Shown piece by piece: positions 56,152 through 63,866 of a stretch of 64,000 bases of DNA (within the stretch, counting starts at the first letter, position 1; the number at the start of each line of letters is the position of its first letter). Position numbers and translations under genes: made by a program. The notes below the pieces were generated by a model, which saw nothing but the letters and a program-made list of their open reading frames with translations, had not been told where the DNA came from and ran no database searches. This DNA is from JADKIH01 sp031427625 (GTDB taxonomy: Bacteria > Bacteroidota > Bacteroidia > AKYH767-A > 2013-40CM-41-45), in contig JANPNV010000012.1 in assembly GCA_031427625.1 (NCBI GenBank), positions 17,912-81,911 on the forward strand. Direction: 5' to 3'.

Positions 56152-58479
56152 CTATTGCTTTAAAAACTTTTCAGAGAGAAAATATTCTTTATCGTATATA
56201 TTAATCAGATAGAATCCGGGGGAGATGTTTTTTAAATCGAGGCGATGATATGCTCCGCTGAAATTGTCCTTAAATACTTCTTCTCCTAAAATATTTCTAA
56301 CTGAGACTTTCCAGTTTCCTGACTTTATCGTCACAATAGAAATTCCATCAAACGCAGGATTCGGGAAAAGTAAAAATCCGGAATCATTTATTTTTTGAAC
56401 CTGTGAAGGAAGCGCAATCAATGAATGTGTGGTGTTCGTGATGACGGACGAATTGAAATCAAAAAATATCGAAGCCGTATTTTTTATATCCGTTCCGCTG
56501 ATCAAAGAATTTTTCGCTTCGATACTGTATGTAATAAATCCATGGCTCATCGGCTCATTCACGTTGCTGTCCGGCAATTGAATATCAGGAAATCTGAATT
56601 CCAACCCATGCTCAGAAGTGATGGTCGATGTAACATGATCACTGGATCCTTCAATTCTGAATGAAGCTGCATTAAGATTGTTATCCAGCGTATCGCGGAT
56701 GATAACTGAGAATGCTGTGTCAGTACCCGTATTCTGAAAAAATATGGTGTAGAATAAACGGTCGCCTGGCTGAACCTGTCCTTCGGGATAAACAACTTTT
56801 TCATTTGGATCGAAAGAACCACGAACAGTCTGGACTACCCTACTTTCATTATCAGTCGGCACAGAATCAGTAGCAAGAGGGCCAATAGATGCCATTGAAT
56901 ATAATGTATCTCCGATCACTGCAGCCGAATCTAGATGCAGGAAAACTTGAATTGCTCCACCACTTAACGGTAATAAATTATGAAAAGCCCATTGAATAAT
57001 ATTTCCATTTATAACATCGGGAGGAGGCAAACTATTTACAAAAGTTAATAGAGGATCGAATGTATAGGTAATCGTGTCTGAAATGGTATCTGTTCCCGCA
57101 TTGCAATAATTTAAATAAACAATACTGTTAGATCCCGGTCTTATATTGGATGCCGAAGCAAATATTCTCATATCTGTAATACCAGGTAATGGAGCAACTC
57201 CAAAATTAATTCCAGAGGTTGATTGACTTGACGGATTTACAGTTGTGGAAGAAGCGGGAATTGTCTGAACCCAATACAAAGGAGGTATAACAGAAACATT
57301 ATATGTCTGAAGAGAATCAGAATATGCAAGCTGATAATTTCCGTTTGAAGATGTCAGTGATACCCAGTTATCAGGTTGTTGATTCACAATCAAACCAGGC
57401 ATACCTGATTCAGAAGAGTCTATGACGCCATCCATATTTACATCGTACCACACAGTGCCTTGAATTGATTGCAGTGGTGAGGCAAGAAATCTGTAAACGT
57501 TCAATGTGCCTTGAACACCCATCCACACATTCCCAAGATTATCAGAAGTGAAATCATAAACTCCAAAACCCAGATTGATAGGCCAGCTAGTCCAGCTTAT
57601 GCCATCGAAATTGACGAGCGCATTACCATCGCAAAGCCAGACTTTTCCGAATGGATCGACAGTAATAGATGTAAATAACAATGGAGAAACGGGATAATAA
57701 GCCGATGTGAATTGCCATGTTCCTGATGAATATCTGCCTAGAATTACCGAATCAGAATTATTTGCCATGGCAACCCAGAAATTATTATTGAGAGGGTCAA
57801 AGCAACTTGTAATTATACTATAGCCCGCCGGCTTGGTAAGACCAAAGAAATTAAAAGATGAAAACGATGTGCCATTGAAAACAAGCATGCTGTCGGCCCT
57901 TGGCGAGGTTATGTAAATGTTGTTAGAGGCATCAATTAATAAACCATTCCCAAAATAATTTGTTGAATCGTTTGCCAATTGAGTGATATTGAAATTCGTA
58001 AATGTGCTTCCATCATAACTAACCAAGTAATGATTTACAGTTCCCACTGTTAGAAACCACTTTTTATTCTGCTGATCCACGACAATTCCGCTTACGTTGA
58101 AACTGGTATCCGGTAATCCGATTAGCGGACCGTTAAATACATTCCAGTTACCATTATCATAAGAGGCAACATAATATCCTCCTCCTAACCACAGGGTTCC
58201 GTTATGATCGAATTCTGCTTCCCGAAAAGAATTGTAGATTAATGGTGGCGCCTGAATTGAATCCCAGGTTACACCATCAAACCAAGCAATATGTCGGGGA
58301 TTTCCATTGACATAACCTGAACCAATCCATGGCCGGTTCTGAGAGTCGAAAGCTATATTATAGGTGATATCGTTTGCGCCTCCATGAGTGGGAAAAGGAT
58401 CGTATCCCTGAAGCTGATTTTGAGAGAACGTATTTTGAAAAAATAACATCAAAATACATACATAGTAAAGAGTTTTCAT
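56152..58479 (-). CDS. T9SS-secreted beta-propeller/SdrD-like surface protein
   Basis: The 775-residue protein has a signal peptide (CILMLFFQNTFSQ), an N-terminal beta-propeller of the two-component-regulator type (about 30-330; repeated FDSQNRPWIGSG, FDHNGTLWLGGG, DNLGNVWMG), an SdrD B-like domain (GTVWYDVNMDGVIDSSESGM), then a DUF11-type repeat region with a PNEKVVYPEGQV motif, and a type A T9SS sorting domain at the C-terminus (LFPNPAFDG, LKNISPGFYLINI). It is thus exported and surface-attached or released. Binding partner unknown. Monocistronic, with its own terminator. Confidence 0.9.
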   Translation of the reverse strand: MKTLYYVCILMLFFQNTFSQNQLQGYDPFPTHGGANDITYNIAFDSQNRPWIGSGYVNGNPRHIAWFDGVTWDSIQAPPLIYNSFREAEFDHNGTLWLGGGYYVASYDNGNWNVFNGPLIGLPDTSFNVSGIVVDQQNKKWFLTVGTVNHYLVSYDGSTFTNFNITQLANDSTNYFGNGLLIDASNNIYITSPRADSMLVFNGTSFSSFNFFGLTKPAGYSIITSCFDPLNNNFWVAMANNSDSVILGRYSSGTWQFTSAYYPVSPLLFTSITVDPFGKVWLCDGNALVNFDGISWTSWPINLGFGVYDFTSDNLGNVWMGVQGTLNVYRFLASPLQSIQGTVWYDVNMDGVIDSSESGMPGLIVNQQPDNWVSLTSSNGNYQLAYSDSLQTYNVSVIPPLYWVQTIPASSTTVNPSSQSTSGINFGVAPLPGITDMRIFASASNIRPGSNSIVYLNYCNAGTDTISDTITYTFDPLLTFVNSLPPPDVINGNIIQWAFHNLLPLSGGAIQVFLHLDSAAVIGDTLYSMASIGPLATDSVPTDNESRVVQTVRGSFDPNEKVVYPEGQVQPGDRLFYTIFFQNTGTDTAFSVIIRDTLDNNLNAASFRIEGSSDHVTSTITSEHGLEFRFPDIQLPDSNVNEPMSHGFITYSIEAKNSLISGTDIKNTASIFFDFNSSVITNTTHSLIALPSQVQKINDSGFLLFPNPAFDGISIVTIKSGNWKVSVRNILGEEVFKDNFSGAYHRLDLKNISPGFYLINIYDKEYFLSEKFLKQ

Positions 58480-58790
58480 AGTCTATAATTAGAAAGAGAA
58501 AACAAGATTACCTATTTTTTACAATCATTAATTGCTAAAATGAAGTTAATTGGTCAGTATTTAATAATTTAGGGTAATCGATGATAAATTAACGGTCAAC
58601 CATTTACGAAAAGAATGTTTATCTATTTAAAACTGATTTTTAGCATGTAATTCTCGACAATCATCAGGTTATTGTCATAATTTATATCCAAAATAGGATT
58701 GTTGTGACCATATACTACTTTGCGCTTTTTAAGATTTACCCAACCATTTCTCTATATTTATCATCTATTAAAACAGGTCGACTACATATC
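58480..58790. other. Intergenic region between divergent surface-protein and sigma-factor genes
   Basis: AT-rich stretch of about 310 bases. The sigma-factor frame is open back to a GTG at 58704, but the added residues are not sigma-like. No RNA gene or clear full promoter seen. Confidence 0.45.
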
Positions 58791-59369
58791 GTGTCAGAAA
58801 GTGAAGATATACTTATAAATAAGTGTATAGAATGGGATGGGGTGGCTCAGAACAGGCTGTATAATTTGTATGCTTCCAAGATGTTTGCCGTTTGTTTCCG
58901 GTACTCAAGAAACAAAGAAGAAGCGGAAGATATTTTACAGGAAGGATTTATAAAGGTATTTGACAACCTAAATAAATTCAGAAAAGAAGGTTCATTAGAA
59001 GGTTGGATAAGACGAATAATGTATCATACAGCTATTCAAAAGTACAGACAAAGAAAAATAGACAATCAGACTATTCGGATGGAGGAAGTTCATGTGAATA
59101 GTATTAATTACAGTACAAATGATGTTCTAAGTCAGATCGGAGTAAAGGAACTTATGGAAGTGATACAAAAGTTACCTCCGCGATATCAAATGGTTTTTAA
59201 CCTTTATGTTTTTGAAGGATTAAAACACCGAGAAATTGCCGAAGAACTTGGAATCACTGAAGGTACATCAAAGTCGAATCTATCCGATGCAAGGGTAATC
59301 CTGCAAAGGGAAATAAATAAAACCCTGATCAGAACTGATCAAGGAATAGTAAGAGATGGAAGAAAATAA
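58791..59369 (+). CDS. ECF RNA polymerase sigma factor
   Basis: Starting at GTG 58791, the 192-residue sigma-70 family protein has sigma region 2 (LYNLYASKMFAVCFRYSRN, EAEDILQEGFIKVFDNL, EGWIRRIMYHTAIQKYR) and sigma region 4 (LPPRYQMVFNLYVFEGLKHREIAEELGITEGTSKSNL helix-turn-helix). A GTG at 58704 is also in frame but adds a hydrophobic non-sigma segment. The gene overlaps the next by 14 bases, so the two are translationally coupled. That neighbour carries an N-terminal cytoplasmic segment and probably controls this sigma factor. Confidence 0.92.
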   Translation: MSESEDILINKCIEWDGVAQNRLYNLYASKMFAVCFRYSRNKEEAEDILQEGFIKVFDNLNKFRKEGSLEGWIRRIMYHTAIQKYRQRKIDNQTIRMEEVHVNSINYSTNDVLSQIGVKELMEVIQKLPPRYQMVFNLYVFEGLKHREIAEELGITEGTSKSNLSDARVILQREINKTLIRTDQGIVRDGRK

Positions 59370-61224
59370 TAACATAGACAACATTTTCAAATCGGCGCTA
59401 GAGGACTACCAAATGGATCCTCCTGCCGGTTCGTGGAATGCTTTAAATGCGAAGCTTGCCGAAAAGCGGTCAGTTATTCGCAGGAAAAGATGGTTCTGGC
59501 TATTTTCTGCATTGGTATTCGTAGGCATCGTCGGATTTTTTGGCAATAAATATTTTGCGGATTCAAAAAAATCTTCAACTACTCCTATCACTAATTCTGT
59601 TTTAGAAACTAATAGCTCAGAGTTCGTCAGTGATAATACACCAGTGAATCCATCATCAACTAAAAAAGAATCTGCATCAGTTTCAAATCCGGTTTCTATA
59701 CCTGTTCATACAGAAAATAAAAAGGAAGACAAAACTTCCAGTGTTATAGCGGCCGCTACATCGGTTAATAATAATACTGCTGATAAAGCATCAACAACTG
59801 AACAGGCTTCAGTTAAACAAAAGATCGCTGCTGTTAATTCTGTTCAGTCAAAAAATAAATTAAAAGCGGAAAATCCTTCTTCAGAAAAAAACAAAACTGA
59901 AATTGTTCAGGTTATTAAGAAAACAAAAGCTCCTGTAGTTGCTTCAATTGTTGAAAAAACCAAACCAGAATCTGCGTCGGTACAAACAAAAGAGGATAAC
60001 ATTTCAAAAACTGAAAAAAATACCTCTACATCATCAGAGGCTAAATCTACTTCATTAAGTGAAAATGTTTCTGCTGAAACTATAGTTAAAACTCCGGTAA
60101 ATGATGAAAGCATTTACGTAGAAAAAAAGACTGCTGAACAGAATGGATCATCTGTAATTCCGACCGTCGCTGTTGCTGAGAATAAATCGAATGAGACTAC
60201 AGCAGTGATTGCAAAAGAAAAAGAAGCTGAAAATAATTCTTCTGAAAGCAATTCAAAGTCATCGGTTGCAAATGCTGAAAATCAAGCTCCTTCAATAAAT
60301 GCTGAGGTGGTAGCTCCGATAAAAACTGATTCTGTTTCTCCAACAGCCGAATTATCCAAATCCTTTGTAAAGAAAATACTTTCGCATCTTTCAGCAGATA
60401 TTTATTACAGTCCCGATTATGTAAAAAGCCGGTTGAAATCGAATGCAACCTATACAGGTAATGCCTCTACAAATCCGGCCGATTATGCAAGTGAAAAAGC
60501 AAAGTATTCTTTCTCTACAGGATTCAACCTCCATTATGATTTAGGTAAAAACTGGAGTATAGGTTCTGGAGCATCCTATTCAACATTCGAGCAATCTGCA
60601 GTTTACAATACAATATACGTTGTTGCTGATTCTGTCTATCAAGAGGTTCACGGTCATCACGAACATAGTCAAAGTCAGGGGCAAACACATACTCCAGGAA
60701 ATCAATCCGGTGGACATTTCGGCGGACAAAATCCTCATCATGCTCCGGAAAATGGAGAGCATCACTTTGTTGTTCAAACTCCTTGTGGAGCAATTGATCT
60801 TTATCATGCCCCTGATCATGATGGAAGAGGAAACCTTAGAGATGGCGATACATTAAACATTAAAACAGTAACATCTGAATCTACACATTTTATTTTTATT
60901 CCGCTTCTTGTAAAATACCAGTTTGGAAAAAATAGATTGTCTTATTTTATTGAAGGCGGTGGAGCGATTAACATCGTTTCAAAAAATACAGTTAATATCG
61001 TGGTGAATGATTCATATAGCGAAACCAATGAGCATGACGGTCTGAAAAAAATAAATTACAGTATCATGTTTGGCGCAGGAGTACAGTATAGATTATACAA
61101 TGGAATCAGTATATATCTAAAACCTTCGATACGTTATTCAGTGACGCCAATAAATCAAGACAACCCTTTATACTCATATCCTAATTTTATGGGAATAGGT
61201 ACAGGCATTTCGATTCATTTTTAG
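59356..61224 (+). CDS. Putative trans-envelope anti-sigma/outer-membrane-barrel protein with His-rich loop
   Basis: The 622-residue protein has three parts. Residues 1-45 are cytoplasmic and carry an IDNIFKSALEDYQMDPPAGSW-type motif (shown here to W27) seen at the N-terminus of Bacteroidota sigma-linked membrane proteins. A basic RRKR then precedes a transmembrane helix (46-66), so N-in. Residues ~70-340 are a low-complexity Ser/Lys/Glu/Asn/Val linker with no predicted fold. Residues ~343-622 form an outer-membrane beta barrel (SADIYYSPDYV, FSTGFNLHYDLGKNWSIGSGASYS, C-terminal GIGTGISIHF). A surface loop at ~432-494 holds 12 His. One chain thus seems to link the cytoplasm to the cell surface. 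The role as regulator of the coupled sigma factor is inferred. Confidence 0.75.
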   Translation: MEENNNIDNIFKSALEDYQMDPPAGSWNALNAKLAEKRSVIRRKRWFWLFSALVFVGIVGFFGNKYFADSKKSSTTPITNSVLETNSSEFVSDNTPVNPSSTKKESASVSNPVSIPVHTENKKEDKTSSVIAAATSVNNNTADKASTTEQASVKQKIAAVNSVQSKNKLKAENPSSEKNKTEIVQVIKKTKAPVVASIVEKTKPESASVQTKEDNISKTEKNTSTSSEAKSTSLSENVSAETIVKTPVNDESIYVEKKTAEQNGSSVIPTVAVAENKSNETTAVIAKEKEAENNSSESNSKSSVANAENQAPSINAEVVAPIKTDSVSPTAELSKSFVKKILSHLSADIYYSPDYVKSRLKSNATYTGNASTNPADYASEKAKYSFSTGFNLHYDLGKNWSIGSGASYSTFEQSAVYNTIYVVADSVYQEVHGHHEHSQSQGQTHTPGNQSGGHFGGQNPHHAPENGEHHFVVQTPCGAIDLYHAPDHDGRGNLRDGDTLNIKTVTSESTHFIFIPLLVKYQFGKNRLSYFIEGGGAINIVSKNTVNIVVNDSYSETNEHDGLKKINYSIMFGAGVQYRLYNGISIYLKPSIRYSVTPINQDNPLYSYPNFMGIGTGISIHF

Positions 61225-61291
61225 TCATTCAGAAGCACTTCCAAATACATTTTATTTTATCGATGCAATTTTGTATTAAAAATGAATTTAT

Positions 61292-61323
61292 TCTTCTTTA
61301 GATTTATCAATCGATAAAGAAGA
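61292..61323 (+). other. Inverted repeat after the barrel gene
   Basis: Perfect 9-base arms TCTTCTTTA/TAAAGAAGA with a 14-base loop, 68 bases after the stop at 61224 and 113 bases before the next gene. No T-run follows, so it may be a weak terminator, a processing site or an operator. Confidence 0.35.
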
Positions 61324-61435
61324 TACATTAAACCATTGTTATTATCAAGACTCTGAATGATACAGAAATATTATTTCATCAGTACCCAACTAAACAAACA
61401 AATCAATCATCTATATTATTAAACAAAATCTAACC

Positions 61436-62698
61436 ATGAAAAATCAAATTACAAACCGTAACTGGTTATCATCAACTCTTTCATTTTGCCTGATGATGGC
61501 AATTAGTCTTACATCTTTTGCACAACATGGCGGCCCAGGTCAGGGCCCATCAAATGGCGGATCACATAATCCGGGCAATCCTCCAACTACAAGCAATCCC
61601 CCGCAACCACCACATCATATGGGATGTGAAGCTCGCTTTCTTCAGCATCGTGATTCAGTAGCTAACGGAATTGCATTTTACAACCTTCCAGGATCTGGTG
61701 CAGCAACATATGCATGGGATTTCGGCGACGGGTCTACTGGTAACACAGCAAGTCCAGCTCACGTTTATGCAGCTTCAGGAACATATTATGTATGTCTGAC
61801 AGTTACTGATACTGTTGGTGGTGGTTGCTCAAATACACATTGCGACAGCATACGCGTATTCACTCCTGCACCACATTGCAATGCTCACTTTTACAGCCAG
61901 CGCGATTCAATTGCTAACGGCATAAGATTCCGTAGCGGATCAAATGCACCGGGAACTACCTATGCATGGGATTTTGGTGATGGATCAACTTCAACAGTTC
62001 AAAACCCATCTAATGCATATGCTGCAGCGGGTACTTATTATGTTTGCCTTACTGTAACGAATACAAATTCAGCTGGCACTTGTACTGACACACATTGTGA
62101 CAGCGTTCGTGTATTTACACCAGCTCCGCGTTGCAATGCTCACTTCGCTTCAAGAGGTGATACAACTGTTGCTAACGGTGTTCAGTTCAGAGGTGGAAAT
62201 AATTCTCCGGGAACTACATACTCATGGGATTTCGGTGATGGAAATACATCAAATCTTCAGTCACCTTCTAATGCTTACGCAGCTGCAGGAACATACTATG
62301 TTTGTTTAACAGTTACGAATACAAATGCAGGTGGAACATGTACAGACACACATTGCGATAGCGTAAATACGGCTCATCCGGGAAATGGTGGACCAGGTCA
62401 TCCACACCATCACTTAAAAACGGCGAGTTCTACATCAAGAGTTGGCTCTACAACTTCAGATGTTATTGTTGAACTGTATCCAAACCCAATGGTTTCTAAC
62501 TCTACTGTTCACGTTGAAAACACATCAGGAAACGCTGTGTTTACTGTATATCAAATGACAGGACAAGTTGTTTATTCTCAGGTTTTAGTTGAAGGTGATA
62601 ATACTATCAGCAAAGAAAACCTTAGTAATGGTCTTTATTTCTACACTGTTGTAGATCAAGGAGCCAATATTGCTAATGGCAAGTTAAGAGTATACTAA
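61436..62698 (+). CDS. T9SS-secreted protein with three Cys-rich PKD repeats
   Basis: The 420-residue protein has a signal peptide (cut after SFAQ, near residue 30), a His/Gly/Pro/Asn-rich segment (31-62), three PKD repeats (about 64-148, 148-232, 233-310), a second His/Gly/Pro stretch (313-326) and a type A T9SS sorting domain (from VELYPNPMVSNS to the end). Each repeat has four cysteines at matching positions (C64/120/131/136, C148/204/216/221, C233/290/302/307), so two disulfides per repeat are likely. A strong terminator follows. It lies downstream of the sigma factor/barrel pair, 211 bases away, and may be their regulated product. Confidence 0.9.
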   Translation: MKNQITNRNWLSSTLSFCLMMAISLTSFAQHGGPGQGPSNGGSHNPGNPPTTSNPPQPPHHMGCEARFLQHRDSVANGIAFYNLPGSGAATYAWDFGDGSTGNTASPAHVYAASGTYYVCLTVTDTVGGGCSNTHCDSIRVFTPAPHCNAHFYSQRDSIANGIRFRSGSNAPGTTYAWDFGDGSTSTVQNPSNAYAAAGTYYVCLTVTNTNSAGTCTDTHCDSVRVFTPAPRCNAHFASRGDTTVANGVQFRGGNNSPGTTYSWDFGDGNTSNLQSPSNAYAAAGTYYVCLTVTNTNAGGTCTDTHCDSVNTAHPGNGGPGHPHHHLKTASSTSRVGSTTSDVIVELYPNPMVSNSTVHVENTSGNAVFTVYQMTGQVVYSQVLVEGDNTISKENLSNGLYFYTVVDQGANIANGKLRVY

Positions 62699-62717
62699 TT
62701 TTATTTTTCTCAATGAG

Positions 62718-62749
62718 AAGCCACCGGAATTATTTCCGGTGGCTTTTTT
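62718..62749 (+). terminator. Rho-independent terminator of the Cys-rich PKD gene
   Basis: Perfect 12-base inverted repeat AAGCCACCGGAA/TTCCGGTGGCTT with a 4-base loop, continuing into a T-run. It begins 20 bases after the stop codon. Confidence 0.9.
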
Positions 62750-62788
62750 AATGCATTTCATCAAACACTTTTTTCATCACAAAACGAA

Positions 62789-62819
62789 TTTGAATCCTAA
62801 AGAATATCATTGATCTTTG
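62789..62819 (+). promoter_or_regulatory. Candidate promoter of the DUF2461 gene
   Basis: TTTG at 62789-62792, a 19-base spacer, then GATCTTTG at 62812-62819, which matches TAnnTTTG except for its first base. The start codon is 30 bases further on. Confidence 0.45.
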
Positions 62820-62849
62820 TATTGATTAACTTAGAAAATAATAATCACC

Positions 62850-63509
62850 ATGATCAATAATTCAACATTTACCTTTCTCAAAAGCTTAAAGAAAAACAAT
62901 AACAAAGAATGGTTCGATAAGAATAAAGACAAGTACCTGGCTGCAAAGGATAATGTTTCTGATGTCGTTGAATCAATTCTCACAGAGCTCGTAAAGTTTG
63001 AAAAAAAATTCGCCGGATTAACTCCAAAGGATTGCATCTTTCGCATTTACCGCGATGTGCGCTTTGCGAAAGACAAGATTCCTTATAAGACAAACATGGG
63101 AGCAAGCATCAATGTGGGAGGTAAGAAGGCGCAGAATGCAGGGTACTATCTTCACATCGAACCAGGCGGATCTTTCCTCGCAGGCGGTGTATGGATGCCT
63201 CCCGGTGATCAGCTGAAAAAGATCAGGCAGGAAATCGACTACAATGGAAAAAATCTGAAAAAGATTTTAGCGGAGAAGAATTTTAAAAAATACTTCGGCA
63301 GTCTTTCTCCTGAATATAAATTGAAAACCACTCCGAAGGGCTACGATAAAGATCATCCAGATATTGAATTGCTTCGTTTCAACAGCTTTATTGTCTGGCA
63401 TAAATATTCTGATACGCAAGTTGGCAAAAAAACATTCACGAAAGAAATTGAAAAGGGTGCCAGGATCATGAAACCGTTTCTGGATTTTTTGAATGAGGGA
63501 CTTGATTAA
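62850..63509 (+). CDS. DUF2461 domain protein
   Basis: The 219-residue cytosolic protein matches the DUF2461 (TIGR02453) family: FLKSLKKNNNKEWFDKNKD opening, FRIYRDVRFAKDKIPYKTNMGA core, and GGVWMPPGDQLKKIRQEI. The family is widespread but its function is unknown. Full length. It is the last protein gene before the repeat region and the intron end. Confidence 0.92.
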   Translation: MINNSTFTFLKSLKKNNNKEWFDKNKDKYLAAKDNVSDVVESILTELVKFEKKFAGLTPKDCIFRIYRDVRFAKDKIPYKTNMGASINVGGKKAQNAGYYLHIEPGGSFLAGGVWMPPGDQLKKIRQEIDYNGKNLKKILAEKNFKKYFGSLSPEYKLKTTPKGYDKDHPDIELLRFNSFIVWHKYSDTQVGKKTFTKEIEKGARIMKPFLDFLNEGLD

Positions 63510-63510
63510 T

Positions 63511-63537
63511 GAAGAATGAAGAATGAAGAATGAAGAA
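63511..63537. repeat. Short GAAGAAT tandem repeat
   Basis: About 3.9 copies of the 7-base unit GAAGAAT begin right after the DUF2461 stop. A simple slippage-prone repeat; no function inferred. Confidence 0.8.
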
Positions 63538-63560
63538 AAAATTAATTAGAGTAAACCACA

Positions 63561-63647
63561 GTTAGAAGTAGTCTAAGCGCATGTAATATCCATCCATCAA
63601 GGCCTAATACTTCGTTCGCGCGGACTACGACTTATTTCAAAAAAAAC
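63561..63647 (+). repeat. REP-like element, direct copy 1
   Basis: First of two direct copies with a period of exactly 90 bases and about five mismatches over 85 bases. The ends form an imperfect inverted repeat: AAGTAGTCTAAGCGC at 63566-63580 and GCGCGGACTACGACTT at 63618-63633, so each unit could fold into a hairpin. No coding potential. Confidence 0.8.
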
Positions 63648-63650
63648 CTA

Positions 63651-63737
63651 GCTAGAAGTAGTCTAAGCGCTTGTAATATCCATCCATCAATGCCTAAATC
63701 TTCGTTCGCGCGGACTACGACTTATTTCAAAAAAAAT
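63651..63737 (+). repeat. REP-like element, direct copy 2
   Basis: Second direct copy, offset exactly 90 bases from the first, with the same hairpin arms at 63656-63670 and 63708-63723. Both copies end in CTTATTTC followed by an A-run. Confidence 0.8.
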
Positions 63738-63807
63738 CATACTTAATTCGATTGCCTACGCTGTTTGATGTTTTAGCATGACATACAGTTTTATATTTGA
63801 GATGAAA
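63738..63807. other. AT-rich spacer between repeat copies
   Basis: Seventy bases between the second direct copy and the inverted copy; together with the repeats it makes up a non-coding stretch of about 350 bases. I see no gene or signal in it. Confidence 0.5.
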
Positions 63808-63866
63808 GCCGTAGTCCGCACGAACTTATTTCTAATCTTAATTTAGATGTAGTAGTCGTGCTTAGA
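63808..63866 (-). repeat. REP-like element, inverted third copy
   Basis: On the minus strand this 59-base stretch starts TCTAAGCACG and ends TTCGTGCGGACTACGGC, aligning end to end with the core of the direct copies (TCTAAGCGCA ... TTCGCGCGGACTACGAC, 60 bases), although the middle is diverged. Its 5' arm AAGTAG is missing, and the predicted intron end begins at exactly that point. Confidence 0.65.

Noticed and set aside
58704..58790. Longer N-terminus for the ECF sigma factor from GTG 58704
   Set aside because: The added 29 residues are hydrophobic and unlike sigma region 2; the GTG at 58791 gives a standard ECF length and opening.
63511..63537. GAAGAAT tandem repeat as a regulatory phase-variation tract
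   Set aside because: It lies after a stop codon and before non-coding DNA, so length changes would not alter any visible gene.
63561..63737. Repeat units with regular spacing, possible CRISPR array
   Set aside because: Only two direct copies, the whole 90-base unit is conserved with no variable spacer, and no cas genes are near.
63561..63866. Resemblance to integron attC sites (TCTAA start)
   Set aside because: The matching GTTAGA-type right end is absent and there is no integrase or cassette array.
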